NCBI GenBank assembly: GCA_033980235.1
Contig: CM067075.1
Span: 11,568,292-11,632,291 of the forward strand
DNA length: 64,000 nucleotides
Reading direction: 5' to 3'
Source of the DNA: Diadema setosum
Taxonomy: Eukaryota > Echinodermata > Echinoidea > Diadematoida > Diadematidae
Below the pieces are notes generated by a model that saw nothing but the letters and a program-made list of their open reading frames with translations, ran no database searches and was not told the DNA's origin. Each line of letters opens with the position of its first letter. The first letter of the stretch is position 1. Positions 33,925-46,880 of the stretch are shown here, one piece after another. A program made the position numbers and the translations under genes.

Positions 33925-34410
33925 TGTGATAATGATAGTGAACTTGCTCTTCTATAGTGCATACAAACAAATTATTGTTCCCTGTGCACTTTACAATATT
34001 TATTATCACAAAACATAATTGACAAATTGCATTCAATATATCAATAAAGATAGATGTACATGTAATCATGCAGCACACAACATGTACTGTATACATTAAT
34101 ATGCATAACATACACGCACACACACACACAAACAAAAATGTTCATTTTACAAATAAATAAGTCTTTAAGGAGGATTTGAATGAAACCAATGTAGACAACT
34201 GACAGATATGCTGTGGTAATGAGTTCCACAATCTTGGGGCATCAACTGAAAAAGACCTCTCACCGTAAAATTTTGTATTAATTTTAGGGAGGCGGAAAAG
34301 GAATGGATGTTGTGATCTGTGACTAGTGTGGGGACAGGTGAGGTAATTAATTCCTTGAGATATTGTGGACTGATGTCATTTTGTACTTTGTAAACAAACA
34401 CTAAACAGGA
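33925..34410 (-). mobile_element. 3' fragment of an L2/CR1-like LINE
   Basis: On the minus strand the stretch 34140-34400 encodes VQNDISPQYLKELI and then, after small frameshifts, RSFSVDAPRLWNSLPQHICQ and STLVSFKSSLKTYLF, which is the conserved C-terminal end of L2/CR1-type RT polyproteins. The 3' UTR follows to about 33925 with a GTGCACTTTA-type motif and a TCATTATCA tail. The RT core is absent, so this is a severely 5'-truncated dead copy. Confidence 0.75.
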
Positions 34411-37400
34411 GAATAATAGACATGTTTGGACAGAGCTATAAAAAATTCAAGGAGAATTCAATATAATTACTTTTTTTTGCATTTTTATTACAGTGCGAAT
34501 CTTGGCTCCTTGCGAAATTCATGAAAGTTTCATACACGCAGAAATTACGTCGATGTAGGGCAATTTGTCAATCAGTTGCAACAGAAATTTCTGGTTCATA
34601 CAAGTGTAGTGGTTGCTATTGCTCGTGAGACACATTGGAAACAGAATAATATCCTGGCTTTGAAACCTGCCTGGTGCATGTGAGCATTTCCCTGGACTGG
34701 ATGTTTTCATTTTACGATATACGGACCTTCCTTGACCCAAAGTGTGAAAATATGGGTACCTATAACTTGCTAGTAGGCTGGGGTAATAATAAATGAGGGG
34801 CCCTCTTGCACAACAGTGCAAGCATGGAAGAGCATTCCTGGGATAGATAAGACCATAGAGAAATTAAGATTGTTAAAATTGTTGTGGTTGCACTAATTTT
34901 GTTTTTTGAAAATATGGGTTAATTGGTTGTTCATAAGTGATTATTTGATGTGTATAGGCCTAATGATGCATTCCACGTAGGAATTTAAAAAACGGTATCC
35001 ATCTATAGCCAACTCTGGTTGTTGTTGTTAAGACTTTGGATGAGTGTCAGAACAATATATCTAAATGATTTTGAGAATTGTCCCTTCCCCCCCCCCCCCC
35101 GAAAAACCCCCAACAACAACAAACAAAAACACAGAATGAGAGTCAAGTTTGATTCGAACTAGTAAGATTATGACAGTCAAGCAACTGTTTGATTCTTTGC
35201 CATGGGACCATGATGTGGTTTAATTAGTGGAAGGACATACTTTGTTTGTAATGCAGTTAAAACTAGATAAAGTTTATTTACTAAAAACTTCAACCTTTGG
35301 CAGTGATTGACTTTTACAGATAAGCCAAATGACTCATGAGCCTTCCAATAAAGATGGGCTTCTGAGAATACTGAATTCTCTGTCTGTTTTTATGTTTGTA
35401 TATTTGATAGAATCCATGTCTTGTGCATTCATAAAGTAAGGGAAAGAATTACGGAAACCAGCAACCCATGCATACATGCTGCACATAGTGCATTTACACA
35501 AAATCAAATGATGTTGCCTACCAGGTAAATGTGAATCAAGACATGCTTAGGTAGTTCTCAGAATACATGTTTTTCAGATCGGCAGTGCACTTGTCAGTGT
35601 TGTGACAGTAGCATTCTCAAAGAAAGTGTTGTCCCTAAAGGATTAAGTCACAGTAGTTTTTCAAATATAAATGGTGTTTGCACGAGGCCGCCACATGTAC
35701 CGTAATCCCACAAAGGAATATGCTGATTTAACATATAACACTGACCTTGTGAAAAAGACAGAAAAGATGGCTGTATGAATGTTTAGCTAATGATCATAAT
35801 TTGCATGTTATACCAGTTTCATATCTATACCAATTGGATTTTCTTTGGATATAGCCCAGGGTGTCCATGTTGTGACTAGTCTAAGTAACAAGAACTTGCT
35901 TGTTTTTGTTTTTGTTTTTTCAAGTGGTAAATTGTAGGGTTTGTAATACAAAATGTACGTGAGGGGATCCTGTGATGAACTGATGCAATGTGATAACACA
36001 CAATGACAAGGCTACGTGAGTGAGCATAACAATTAGTTGATTGGTCAGTATTGTGCGATACGATACGTGTTGTGGACGAGACAATCTGTGACATGGGCTT
36101 TTGGGCACTTCTATCAAATTGCAAACTCTGAATCTTTGAAAACAAACAAAACTTTTTTTTTTGTGAGGATAGGATGCATTTTGTGTTGAAGTTCAAGGCA
36201 TCTGCAGTTACTCTTGTATGCATTACCGGGTACTCCTATTAGATACAATCTCATTTTACCCCAGCGTATGACTGTGTGATACTTTCCTGATAAGCACTTA
36301 ATGTTGTAGTCTGATTGATCTTGCAAATTGTATATTCTGATACATTCCTCTCTCTGCATTTATCTTCATTTTTTTTTTTTCTCAGTGACAATATTTCTTA
36401 TATCATAGCAAAACTGAGTAATTTCAAACTGGTTTTCCAAAACCGTGAAGTATGATTTCAGAGTACAATCGTAAGTCATAATGTCCTGTTAAAGTCTTTT
36501 GTGCTGCAATATCTCTGGAGAAATTTCAATCTAATGGGACAAGCATAATATCTTTATACATTGAGAGTTGTGATCCAGTGACCACTAGTCCCTTTTTATG
36601 ACCTTTCGGGTCACAAGGTAAAACATTGTTTGCATATTTGATTACATTCCAGACAGCAATCTGGAGAAATGCAGGCATGGGGAAATAACCTTGCTATGCC
36701 ATATTTACGTAGTATTCTAGTACAATTGTACATATGGACTTGTAGAGCTCTACCCAACCTTTATACTATATACAGTACAATGTCTGTTATTCTGTGGCCA
36801 TCAGAATCCATCTTGTAATGGAAGAAACCTCTGCAATATCTGTGGTATCAATATTTGAAAGGGCGTGAAGGAAGGGGGGGGGGGGGGCAGAAATTAGATT
36901 CCAGGATTGATTCTGTATCAGACAGAACAAATTGAATTTTTCAATATCATTGGGGGATCAAGGGGATTCAGTGTATCACAAGGGGGGACATACAAGCTAC
37001 AATTGTACAAACTCATAGAAGTTATCGTGATATGATCCTCAATATCACTGGACTGTTAAACACACTAGTCACATAACTTTCAAACTTATCCTCGTGAGAA
37101 TATTTTTATGGATGAAAATGTGCAGTCACTGACTGGAGAGTGTGCTTCGTTGTCAAGAAGCTCCCAATGTTTTGTACCTCAAGTATTCAAAGTTTATTCT
37201 ATTTTCCTGGTATGTAATTAATTATAAAGATTAAAAATCTGTTGCTTGGGGTCACTAGATATTGTCATGGAAGTCCTACAATACTACCAGGCTCCCAAAC
37301 CCCAAACCAAGGAGTGCAGGTGCTAGCCACTGTGGAAGGTAGGACTAGCAGTTTTTAGTATGAATTCATGTAGGTATCATTTCTTCAAGTAGAATACTGT

Positions 37401-37922
37401 TCCCGTTGATTAATATGATTTACTATAGTTGTTTCAGTGGTAAGTTGTAGTATCTTTTTTGAAGCCTACAATAAAAACTCTTATCAGTTGAGTGATGATG
37501 ATGATATCCTTATGTGTGAAATTTTTGTCCACCAAATTGTAAGTGTCAAAAACCACTGAAAGGGGTTAACTACAACTGTACACAACTTGAAAAAAAGAAT
37601 GATCATATGCCACATGGCAAAGCATTGTGTTGTGTATTAAAGTGCCATACTGTATCAGTATGATGTATTGTGAATTGATTTGAGGAAAAAAAAAATTACC
37701 AGATACTTGTTGTGCAATATGCTGCTGTATATTAATCCAGAATGTTTTTTTTTTTTTTTTTGGCTGTTGATAGTTTCAATAGTTTTAGAGTTTCAAGCAG
37801 AGAAAAGGGAAAACAGACATACATGTAGTGATACCCTGAAGAAAAAAAGGAAAAAAGCATGAAGTAGTGTGTGAGGATTGAAGCTTCCAGCCACAGCAGT
37901 GAATGTACATGTAAATACTCCT

Positions 37923-38101
37923 GGGCCCCGTTGCAAGAAAGTTGCAATCAATTGCAAATAATTGCTAATTTTGAAACAACCATTCTGATTGGCTCAGGGT
38001 CTGCCCTATTAAGAAGACATACATGCAACAATGATTTTGATTGGCCAGTGACAATCAGTTGCAAGTTGCGTTTAAACGCAAAGTTTCTAGCAACGGGGCC
38101 C
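37923..38101. mobile_element. Small MITE, GGGCCCCGTTGC ends
   Basis: About 179 bp from GGGCCCCGTTGCAAGAAA to TTTCTAGCAACGGGGCCC. Inner arms TTGCAATCAATTGCAA and CAATCAGTTGCAAGTTGC are inverted. It includes ATTCTGATTGGCT and GATTGGCCAG. No coding capacity. Confidence 0.85.
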
Positions 38102-38550
38102 TGAAGCTTCTTCTCTTAAAATAAACTTAGCGGAATATATATTTCACCGTATAGTATCAATAGTCAGTAGTTGTAGCATGGGTCATATGCCTTACTTTAA
38201 GAGTGCACATGCAGGTACAGTAAATGTTGGAGGCTATTTAAATTATTTAAATGTCAAATATGTATGTAGTGCATCACAACTTGAGGTAGTTTTGCTGTAA
38301 TTTCAATCATACTATTAAGTGTGAATAACAGTAACACAGGGGTGCACCCAGATTAGAATAGCTTTGAGACAGTTTATGCTGCAATTATCTTGACTTATTC
38401 ATGCTGATATCCAATGAGAGATTTGAATGATGAGGGCAGTTATTCTCCTGTACTTTTATTTCAGAGGTTGTTTTTTTTTAATCATTACCACAATTGTGAT
38501 GCTAATGGCAGTGATGATGATAATAATAGAACACAATTATGTATAAGGTG

Positions 38551-38651
38551 TAATGACCCGTTGAAGACTACAGTAGTCCCAGAGTATGCTCAGGCAGGTT
38601 TCTATTGGAAACGTGTGATATAGCAAAATCACCTCATCCTCAATGGGTTAA
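38551..38651 (+). mobile_element. Short TTAACCC MITE, copy 2 (diverged)
   Basis: Same plan as the 22998 copy: TGACCCGTTGAAGAC at the left, TCATCCTCAATGGGTTAA at the right, centre AGTATGCTCAGGCAGG and GTGATATAGCAAAATCA. Confidence 0.78.
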
Positions 38652-39036
38652 AATACATCATGTGGCACACCCAGTGATGTATTACAGATGATGGTGAGAT
38701 ATAAGTTTCTCAAAGTCAACAGGGTGAGAAACCCTGCATACCACCTCATGTCACGGCATACAGGGTGCACCGTCCCATGGAAGAATTTGTCTTACATCAG
38801 TTGTCTTTGCTTTACCTAGGGGATAACTCCATGGACCTGGGACAATGCATGCCACTATTAAAGAGACTGTATCATGAGGAGACGACAGTCGTGTGTATTG
38901 CAAAGATTGGCCAGATACTGAAGATATTGGGGAATCCCCATAATGCTCCTCAAAATGCTCGCACAACAGGCTCTTGTGAGTAGAAAAGAACACTGGGCAG
39001 GTTACTGTCTTCTTTTGGCCAACCTCCTTCAAGTAG

Positions 39037-39129
39037 TAAACCTGTTGAGGACGAGTCCCGAGTATACTCAGGCTGGCGTCTATGGGAAATGCGTGTTGAA
39101 GCAAAATCAACCCGTCCTCAACGGGTTAA
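39037..39129 (+). mobile_element. Short TTAACCC MITE, copy 3
   Basis: TAAACCTGTTGAGGACGAGT left, CCCGTCCTCAACGGGTTAA right, centre CCCGAGTATACTCAGG and GTGTTGAAGCAAAATCA. Confidence 0.85.
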
Positions 39130-39296
39130 AGATCCTAATCTAAGCATTCAATAGGTTTCGTACAGTCATTTGCTATTTATGGTGCACATAGTATTCTCTG
39201 ACATGCAATTGTATTCTTGCAGGCCTGCACTAGTCCTGGTTTTCAAATGTATCACAGTGGGCAGTGAATAAAGGTCGATTCAATGCAGGGCCGGAA

Positions 39297-39800
39297 CTTG
39301 CCCCCCCTCACTTTTTTTTTTTTTTTTGTTCCCGGAAATGGCACTAGAAAAATTAACACCTCGGAATTGTGAGCTCATTAAAGCCTTTGTTTTTCCGCTG
39401 AAGTTTTTTTTTTTTTGTTTTTTTTTTGTTTTTTGTTTTTTTGGTTTTTTTTGCTTAGCTGATGAAACCCAGAAGTGGGCCTCCCCCCCCCCCCCACACT
39501 TTTGAAAATGTGATGCCATCCATGCAATGCTACAACCAAAATACAATTTGGTATCTGCTGATAGGTTCCCTTTAAAGAAAGAAGAATTTAGAGAGCCCTG
39601 AGTCATTGGATGAAGAAGATAAGAGAGAAGAAGATGAAAAAGGATGGGGTGGGTAGGGGAGGGGGAAGGGGAGAGGAGGAGGGGAAGAGGGAAGAGGAGG
39701 AATATAGAATATGACAATGATCTGTTGTTGTTGAGTTTTGTTTTTGTTTTTTTTTTCTGTATTTTGGGTTGTTGGTTTTTTTTTTTTGCATGAAAGTAAC
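39297..39800. repeat. Cluster of poly(T), poly(C) and purine-rich tracts
   Basis: Long T runs with GTTTT punctuation (39309-39465), a C run (39483-39495), a GGGGAGGAAG-type purine block (39630-39710) and more T runs. Low-complexity; nothing coding. Confidence 0.85.
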
Positions 39801-39908
39801 TGATGCCAATGTATTTTTGTTTTGCTGTTAATCATGTTGTTTTCTGTTTCCCTTCATGAAATTAAAGTCAACCAAATGAAGAGCCGTATGGTAGTTGTAG
39901 TGTGGCCA

Positions 39909-39985
39909 CTGATGTGTTCTACTAAATATTGCGCACTGCATTCACTCAATCCATAAATGTCTATGAAGATGAACTTATCCTTTAA
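39909..39985. repeat. Solo end of the 6251-6823 element family
   Basis: GATGTGTTCTACTAAATATTG then CACTCAATCC, ATGAAGATGAACTTATCCTT and TTAA match the right 75 bp of the 6251-6823 element. The partner end was not found. Confidence 0.65.
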
Positions 39986-42900
39986 AGAAGATACTGGTTT
40001 TAAGGAAGGAGGAAAGAACTGACCAGGGAAGGAAGAGAGGATTCAAAGTTGCATTGGGAGTTAATTTTTCATTCAAAAGTAACAGGACTGGTGCAAAATT
40101 TTGTCTGAAATGCTTTGCTTTGTAAATTAATGTCTTGTTGATGTGGTTCAAGTTCAATAATATTAGTTGTTGTTGTTTTTTAATGCAGAATTTTGTGATA
40201 AACTTGAAACTGGGAAGACACAAATTTGATCACAGCAGGACCTTAAAGTGTTCAACGTAGGTTCTGTTGGAACCTGCCTGAGAATGGTGAGCAGGCCACA
40301 AAAAGAAAGAAAAAAAATACAAAAATGCTTTGGCACTGAGAGGTGTACATTGTACACAATATTGATACACAGTGATACTAATGGTGAACTATCATTTGAC
40401 CTACCAGGTAGCATTAATTTTTCTCAACTATCAAAATCTAGCATGTGTGTGAAGTACATACAATAATATGGTTTATTCAGTGTTGTTTGATCGATAGATC
40501 ATAGCAGGTCTTGTACAAGGAATGCTGACATTTCATGGGAAAGGATCTGCCTCATTTATTTTTGCGTAGAAATACAGCTGTAACTTCTAGTGTGAGATTA
40601 AGTTCATTACACGAAATCCAATATATTTCATTTTTCCCTTTTAATGGAATCAAAGCCATTAAGATGTAGGTTTTATCTCTCTGCTTGATGAATGTTGTCT
40701 AGCATGGAGTAATATGATAAATTAGTGGCACATTGTAACATTTACATGTATTCTATACAAAGTGTGAAATCACATGAACAAGCAAGGTACATGTATGTGT
40801 AGCTCTTCAATTATTTTCAGGTTAAACGTGCAATTTTCAGTCCTGTTGTACACAGTCTGACGGGTGAATCCACAAAAGTGTGATATAATGCAACAGTTGC
40901 CGTTTTCTCCTTTAAACAAAAATACATAAATTGTAGCCTTTCATGTACACAGTATTAATGTCCAAAGTTAAGATCATATTAAATGCATGAATTGGCTTGA
41001 ATTAAACTTGTACACAACATGTAGCAGAATGAAACCTTTAATTGCACAATAAAAATTATCCTTACCTGTTGAAGAAAATGTGATCATAATGACGGTGGAA
41101 GAAACTCTAAGCATTGAATGAAAGCTATTTCAATAAAGTGTCTCTGAATATGTATTCAGTATGCAGTAATAAATACGTTGGTAAGTGGTTTAAGCTGAAA
41201 TCTATCACAGTTCGAAGCTCTAAATCCCATCTTCTAAATCAAATTTCACAGAAATTTGTAGGCTAAGCAAAATTAGGCTGAGCTACTTTTCAAACTCAAG
41301 CAGTTTTGCTGTAGACCACTGGAAAAAAAACCCACGGCATAACTACTCTAATTTTTCTCCTGAATGCAGTGTGTTTTTCTACATGTAGGTTTGCATAAAT
41401 TTAAAAGTGAGTGTTTCAGACCTTATGAAAGAAAACAGAGGTGCAAACATGTTCACACTACTAAAAATGTCTTCCTCGTACACTTATCTCAGTACACATT
41501 TTTGGCCCTTCAGCTTATTGGTTCCTAATAGCATTCTTTTTTTATCAATAAAATAATTTCCAGTTCTCCTCATTTTCAATATCATTGCCATCTATTCTTT
41601 ATCATTATGATTTTCATCAGTACCATTAATATTACTAAATGCTATTACTACAATGTGTTGTCAATGTTACTATCAGTATCACCATTGTATTACATGACCA
41701 TCATTAATTACTACCGTCGCCATTATGGTGAATATTACCGTAACGATTGTTATTGCCATTATCATTATACAATAAAATGGGAATTTTTAGTGTACGTCCA
41801 TAAGGTAAAAGTAAAGCCAGTCCTACAAGGTATGAATAAAAAGTAACAGGTTCGAAAATGTTGATGACAAAGCAACTTCCAGATTCCAAACTACAAGTAA
41901 TATTACAATAAGGCTAGGGCTTTGCATCATGTCCAAACCAGCTGGCTATAAATGTCATGAGATTTTGCTTCCCTTCTGAAATGTGCGCAAGAATTTTGTA
42001 CTAAAATATGCCACTTTTCCACACAACCTGCAGTTCTCTTTGATTTGGTTTAACAGTTAAGGATTTGACAGCAGTTACCAACAAGTTTCCAGTGTGAACA
42101 TGATAATGCAATTTGAAGGTTTCCAGTACTGTAATTCCTGTGAGAACACATCTGGCAGGTCAGAACGTGATCTTTGCAAAGTTCATAGGAGTGGCGGGTC
42201 AAGTAGCCAACGGTGTGAACGCACCCACCTGCTCACGCTGTACAAAATGCCTTTCCAGTGTGCTACACTCTTTGTGACCCCCTGGGATCCCAATTTGCGC
42301 CCATCCAATCTAGCCGAGGCCAGGAGCCCCAAATGTCACCCGATACGCTATGTTATTTATCAAGAAGCTGCCACTGACATTTCGGATTCATCTTCGTCTC
42401 CTCCTTGCATTTGTTCCACCCCCTTTTGTGTGTTTTAGAGTTTGGCCTGCCGTGGCATTGAGATGGTGTACTTTACCTGTGCCAAGTGCACACACAAGTC
42501 CCACGTCGTGCATTGAATATTGCGGGGAGCGGAGCAATCCAACCTCGATGTACATATGTAGTGACCGCAGTTCTTTGCGCTCTGTTGTATCGTTTTCCTT
42601 CATTTATGCTTCTTGTTCAAACTCCAGGCTGGAAATTGATTGGTCCTACCTTCCTTCCAGCGTGAAACGCGCATGGAATTCTCTACAAACATGTATTTAT
42701 TGCAAACCAGTAGTACTCTATTGAGAGTCTCCTTTTTTGTTTTTGTTTTTGTACATGTCAAATGATGTGTGCTAGTTATGCAAGGCAGTGCAAGACAGGA
42801 ACTCGGTGTCTGTCAACTTGATCATTTATGCTCTGAACAAAGTGTGAATATCACACTCTCTCATTACAAATAAAAGCGCTTGACCATTTCAAAATGAAAT

Positions 42901-43255
42901 AAGCCATTTTTAGCCCTTGTCTGCATGAAATGGACGATGTAAACCAGTGCTTCTCAACCAGTGGGCCGCTGAGCTCTCGCAGATGGGCTGCGATGTTATT
43001 TTCCAAAATGAATTAATAAAGATTTGTATTTAATCTACTCGTGTAACCGGGCCTTAAAGAAAAAAAAAAAAAAAGACTTGTAGGAGCCAAAGTGGGTCTT
43101 GGGTTGGAAAAGGTTGAGAATTATGGATGTAAGCCAAAGTGTCTTTGCTGTACATCTTCTCTCTCGTCATTCTCAGCTTTATCTATGTCCGCTTCTCTTT
43201 TTCTTGCTCCTTGTCTCTTATTTATCTGTCCCTGCCTGCTTGGCTCATTTTGCTG

Positions 43256-43420
43256 CATATCCCTGCTCATCCCTACTCTCTCCCTCCGTCCCTCCATCCC
43301 TCCCTCCGTCCTTCCCTCCATCCACCCCTTTCCTCTCTGTCTCCCTCACTTTCTCTCTCTTACATTCATTCATTCTTCCTTCTTTTTCCATTCAACCTTC
43401 TCTCTCTCCGTCCCTGTAAC
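43256..43420. repeat. Polypyrimidine tract, TCCC/CCTCCG repeats
   Basis: Almost purely C and T for about 160 bases with CCCTCC, CCTCCGTC and CTCTCT motifs; it could adopt triplex structures. No gene. Confidence 0.85.
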
Positions 43421-43736
43421 TGCAATATCCCTTTTCCTAGAGACTCATTTGTTTATAAATCATATTCCTTTGCTCTACATGCACATGGAGGAAAGTTGAT
43501 ACCGAAAAAAAAAAAAAATTGTAAAGTGTGACTTGTCATATTAAGGTAAAAAATTGATGCAGCTCTTGGTTGGGTGTGAGTGCCCCTTTTATATCTCTCT
43601 TGTTGTTGTTGTTTTTTTTTTCTCTCTCTCTTTTTTTTACAGGCATCTCTGGTTTACCAGAACTGCTAGGCTGCACAATGTTGTTTATTTTCACTGTCCT
43701 ATGAAGTTAAGAGTATAGTGCAATGGGTAGGATGCC

Positions 43737-43768
<32 letters not shown>

Positions 43769-44758
43769 TAAACATAATTGAATTTGCCAGCTATCAGGTG
43801 AAGATGATGACTTGGTGATGTGTCGGGTAAACAGACGTAATGAAATTCGAAAACCAAGTTGGTTTGTTGTGGAGGCAGGCGGCCAGTGTGGGAGGGAACA
43901 TCTTCTGTAAGAACCAGTAGAGTCAAGAATTCAAACATTCGTCATTTGCAGCAGTAGCAAGGTGATGATGTCATCACAGGGAAAGAATATGATGCGTGAC
44001 GATGTAATTGCTGACAGATTTGCCACATTCTGTATAATGAGACTTGCGGAAAGAAATCTTGAGAGGAACTAAATAATGCCAATTTGCTAATGATGAAAGT
44101 GGAACATCTGCAAGATATACAAAATTAAAAGAATATTCAACATTTCACAAAATAAAAGATTCACCAAAATGAAAAAAAAAAAAACCAACTGGAAATTTGC
44201 TGTCTGAAAATCCTGGTCTGATATTATCTTGAAGCTGCATAATATATTTCTTTCATTTATTTGCAAAGTTTATATGTTTTAAATACGCGTAAACTGTAAG
44301 CAGAACTCTTGAAATTTGTAACCGTATGGTGTCAGTGCATTGCTTAAATGGTTAAAAAAAAAACCTCCTGCATCTCTGCATCAGTTGTAGACTTGTTGGC
44401 TCTGTTGTTCTGAAAACTGTGCTGAGGAAACTTTACTCTGTGCCCCCCCCAAAAAAAAACAAAAAAAACAAAACAAAACACAAAACAAAACATGAAACAA
44501 AAACGTAAGTGGCATGATTAAGCGTTTTGCATGGGCACATGAGGGGCTATAACATCAAATTTAAATGAAATTGCTTCACTTTGAAAAACAAAGTATAGAG
44601 CACATGCAATTAGCGAAAAAACAAATGCACTGACATTGAAAGGCTGTTTGTTACTTGGTAGGTGAAATGAATGAGAAGGGCACAATTAATGTCATAAAAA
44701 TGTATACACTAGATTCTAACCTTTCCTTCTCATAAGTACTGTTAACCAATTCAAATAT

Positions 44759-44833
44759 AATTTGAATTGAATTGAATTGAATTGAATTGAATTGAATTGA
44801 ATTGAATTGAAATGAATTGAATTGAATTGAATT
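44759..44833. repeat. (AATTG)n pentanucleotide microsatellite
   Basis: Fifteen or so ATTGA units with one interruption (GAAATGAATTG). Confidence 0.95.
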
Positions 44834-44920
44834 TAACCCCTTGTGTGCACAGGCTCTGTGTTTAACTTGCTAAGCTTTTTTATTATAAAAATCAGCATTC
44901 AGTATTAGATCTCTCTAAAC

Positions 44921-45122
44921 TTGACCTAGTTGTAGATTAGCAAGCCTACTCAGGTGTAGCAGTATGCCTTCGTCCAAATGGAAGGCCTTGGTGGTGCACT
45001 AGGGATTACGGGGATTAGGTAATATCTTTTCATGGACAGTTATCGTAGGATCCAGAAATCTGTGCCAAATGGCGAAGAAGCCACTCTAGTATTTTAAAGG
45101 GCCAACTGGCAAACAAAGCGCA
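44921..45122 (+). repeat. Dispersed repeat ACTTGACCTAGTTGTAGAT, copy 2
   Basis: AACTTGACCTAGTTGTAGAT, CTCAGGTGTAGCAGTA, GGAAGGCCTTGGTGGTG, AGGGATTACGGGGATTAGGT and GGCAAACAAAGCGCAGTAA in order. It has no poly(A) insert. Confidence 0.75.
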
Positions 45123-45232
45123 GTAACGACCAACAAAAAAAAAACGTGCTATTTATTTGAACTTCTTCTTTTCCCTTTCAGATTGTCACTGTTTATATTA
45201 AAAAGTCAAACTGTGTAATCTCAAATGAGAGA

Positions 45233-45335
45233 CTGGTGCAGTACATGGGCAGCAGAAAGAAATTAATTTAGAGTTTACAAAACACATGTTTAGCAATCTG
45301 GAGGTCATATGTTCAAGTCCCACTGTGTATTGTAT
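45233..45335 (+). repeat. Possible tRNA-derived SINE remnant
   Basis: TTTAGCAATCTGGAGGTCAT followed by GTTCAAGTCCC resembles the anticodon arm, variable region and B box of a tRNA, and GACTGGTGCAGTACATGG could be a stretched A box. The spacing (about 79 bases) is too long for a tRNA gene and no acceptor stem pairs, so a decayed SINE is the more likely reading. Confidence 0.3.
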
Positions 45336-46880
45336 GTTGTATGTCCATTATTATTTTTTTTTTTTAATCATGGGTATTGCTCAGACACTGAATGATTGAC
45401 CAAGTGATTTTTTTTTTTTTTTTACATTGATGAAGGGCAGTTTATCAGTCAGTTGCAATATCATCTTAACATTTTGTTATCTTCTCTGAGGTACATGGCT
45501 CTTGGCCAAGTTTGCTATGTATTGCTTGTACCTTTATAGTCAGAAATACTATTAGGCATTTGATTGTTTAATTTACAAAATTACTTTCTTCACTGAATAG
45601 CTTGTATTGCCAAGCTTTTTTATGTTGTAGTCTCCAAATGTAATGGTTATTCTTCCATTTCAATAGTTGCTATTATTTTTTTTTGTTAATGTTTGTTATT
45701 TGATTGTTTTTCAAAATGTCAAGCATTATATGCAGCCTGCCTGCAAACAAGTTTGCTTCTCTGTAGACCTAATCTTAATATTTAGTTTTATTTTCATATC
45801 ATTTCTTGTAGAGTACTCCATGTGAGAAATGTCAAAATGAATGAAAAGAAAAGATATGCTGATTTCGTTTGTGTGTTTTTTTGTTTGTTTTTTTTTGTAA
45901 CAGAATCATACAGTATGTGTTCAATCACCTCTGGAAGGTATGAATAGAAAGAATCTAAATGTCATTTCTTGTGCCAGCTCATGCTCCACTGCACGCTATG
46001 TTGAAGGCCTAAGCAAGCCCACTGGCCTTTCCTATATTCACACATTATTTGCGATCCTCTTCTCTTCGTTAGCAACGTTGACTTACGTATATAGTTCCCT
46101 GCAGGGAAAGGGGGTACGAGACTGGGAGCAGTGATTAGGGTTTGCTTCAGATCTGGTGCATTTTCTCCCTCTTTCCCCATTTCTTTCTCCCTTTCACTTC
46201 TCTCTCTCTCTCTCTCTCTCTCTGTCTGTCTATCCCATTTTAAAATGGACCCTGTTGTATGTAGCACCATCCATCAGTCCCAAGCTGCTAATCTAACAAA
46301 CTATACCCCCCTTCTCTGCTTGCCCTCCGGTCCTGCTCGTCTTGTTTTCCATTCGTCAGCGGATATTGGATAAGCTTCGATCCTTTCTTCCTTTTTCTGT
46401 ATCCCCCCCGAAGGTCCGTGCTTCTGTCTCTTCTTCTTCTTCTTGTGTCTTTTTTTTTTTGGTTTTTAAGTTTTAATAGGAACAGCACACCTGGATAGCT
46501 GCATTGTAGGCTTGTACTTGGAAATTGTGGCAGCTGGCCGACTTTGCGACATTTTCTCGCCTCGTGTGCATAATTGCCGGCAAAGTAGTCGGGCTAAGCG
46601 GGAGAGGGGCGACAAGAAAAGAGAGTCACACAGATTGAGACATCCAGATTGTGGGGTTTATCTCTGACCTTCTTATTTCCTTTACACAGGAGATATATTG
46701 TGTAATTGCTTTTATTCTGTCTCGCGATTGTTATTAAAGTTGCCCCGCCTCAACTGTGTAACTTTGAATAGTTTGCTATTCTAAAACAATATTGTTGCAA
46801 TGACAAGACTCAGAAAAAAAAAAAAAAACCCTGAGACCACTCAGTTTTTCTTGGTCTTTTTCCTTTGTGTAGATATTTGA

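Larger units (their letters stand above)
31011..46880. other. No host gene recognised; repeats and AT-rich unique DNA
   Basis: About 16 kb between the VPS41 start and the LINE. Apart from the listed elements, open frames are short and lack recognisable domains or splice-consistent partners on either strand. A somewhat richer, non-repetitive block spans about 42180-42700. It may be intergenic or a large intron of a neighbour. Confidence 0.6.

Noticed and set aside
42094..42724. Two overlapping plus-strand open frames of 114 and 124 codons
   Set aside because: No domain, no clear splice sites, and both frames are open across the same GC-richer unique DNA, which points to composition rather than coding.
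45286..45335. tRNA gene
   Set aside because: Only a B-box-like half is present; no A box at normal spacing and no acceptor stem, so at best a SINE remnant.
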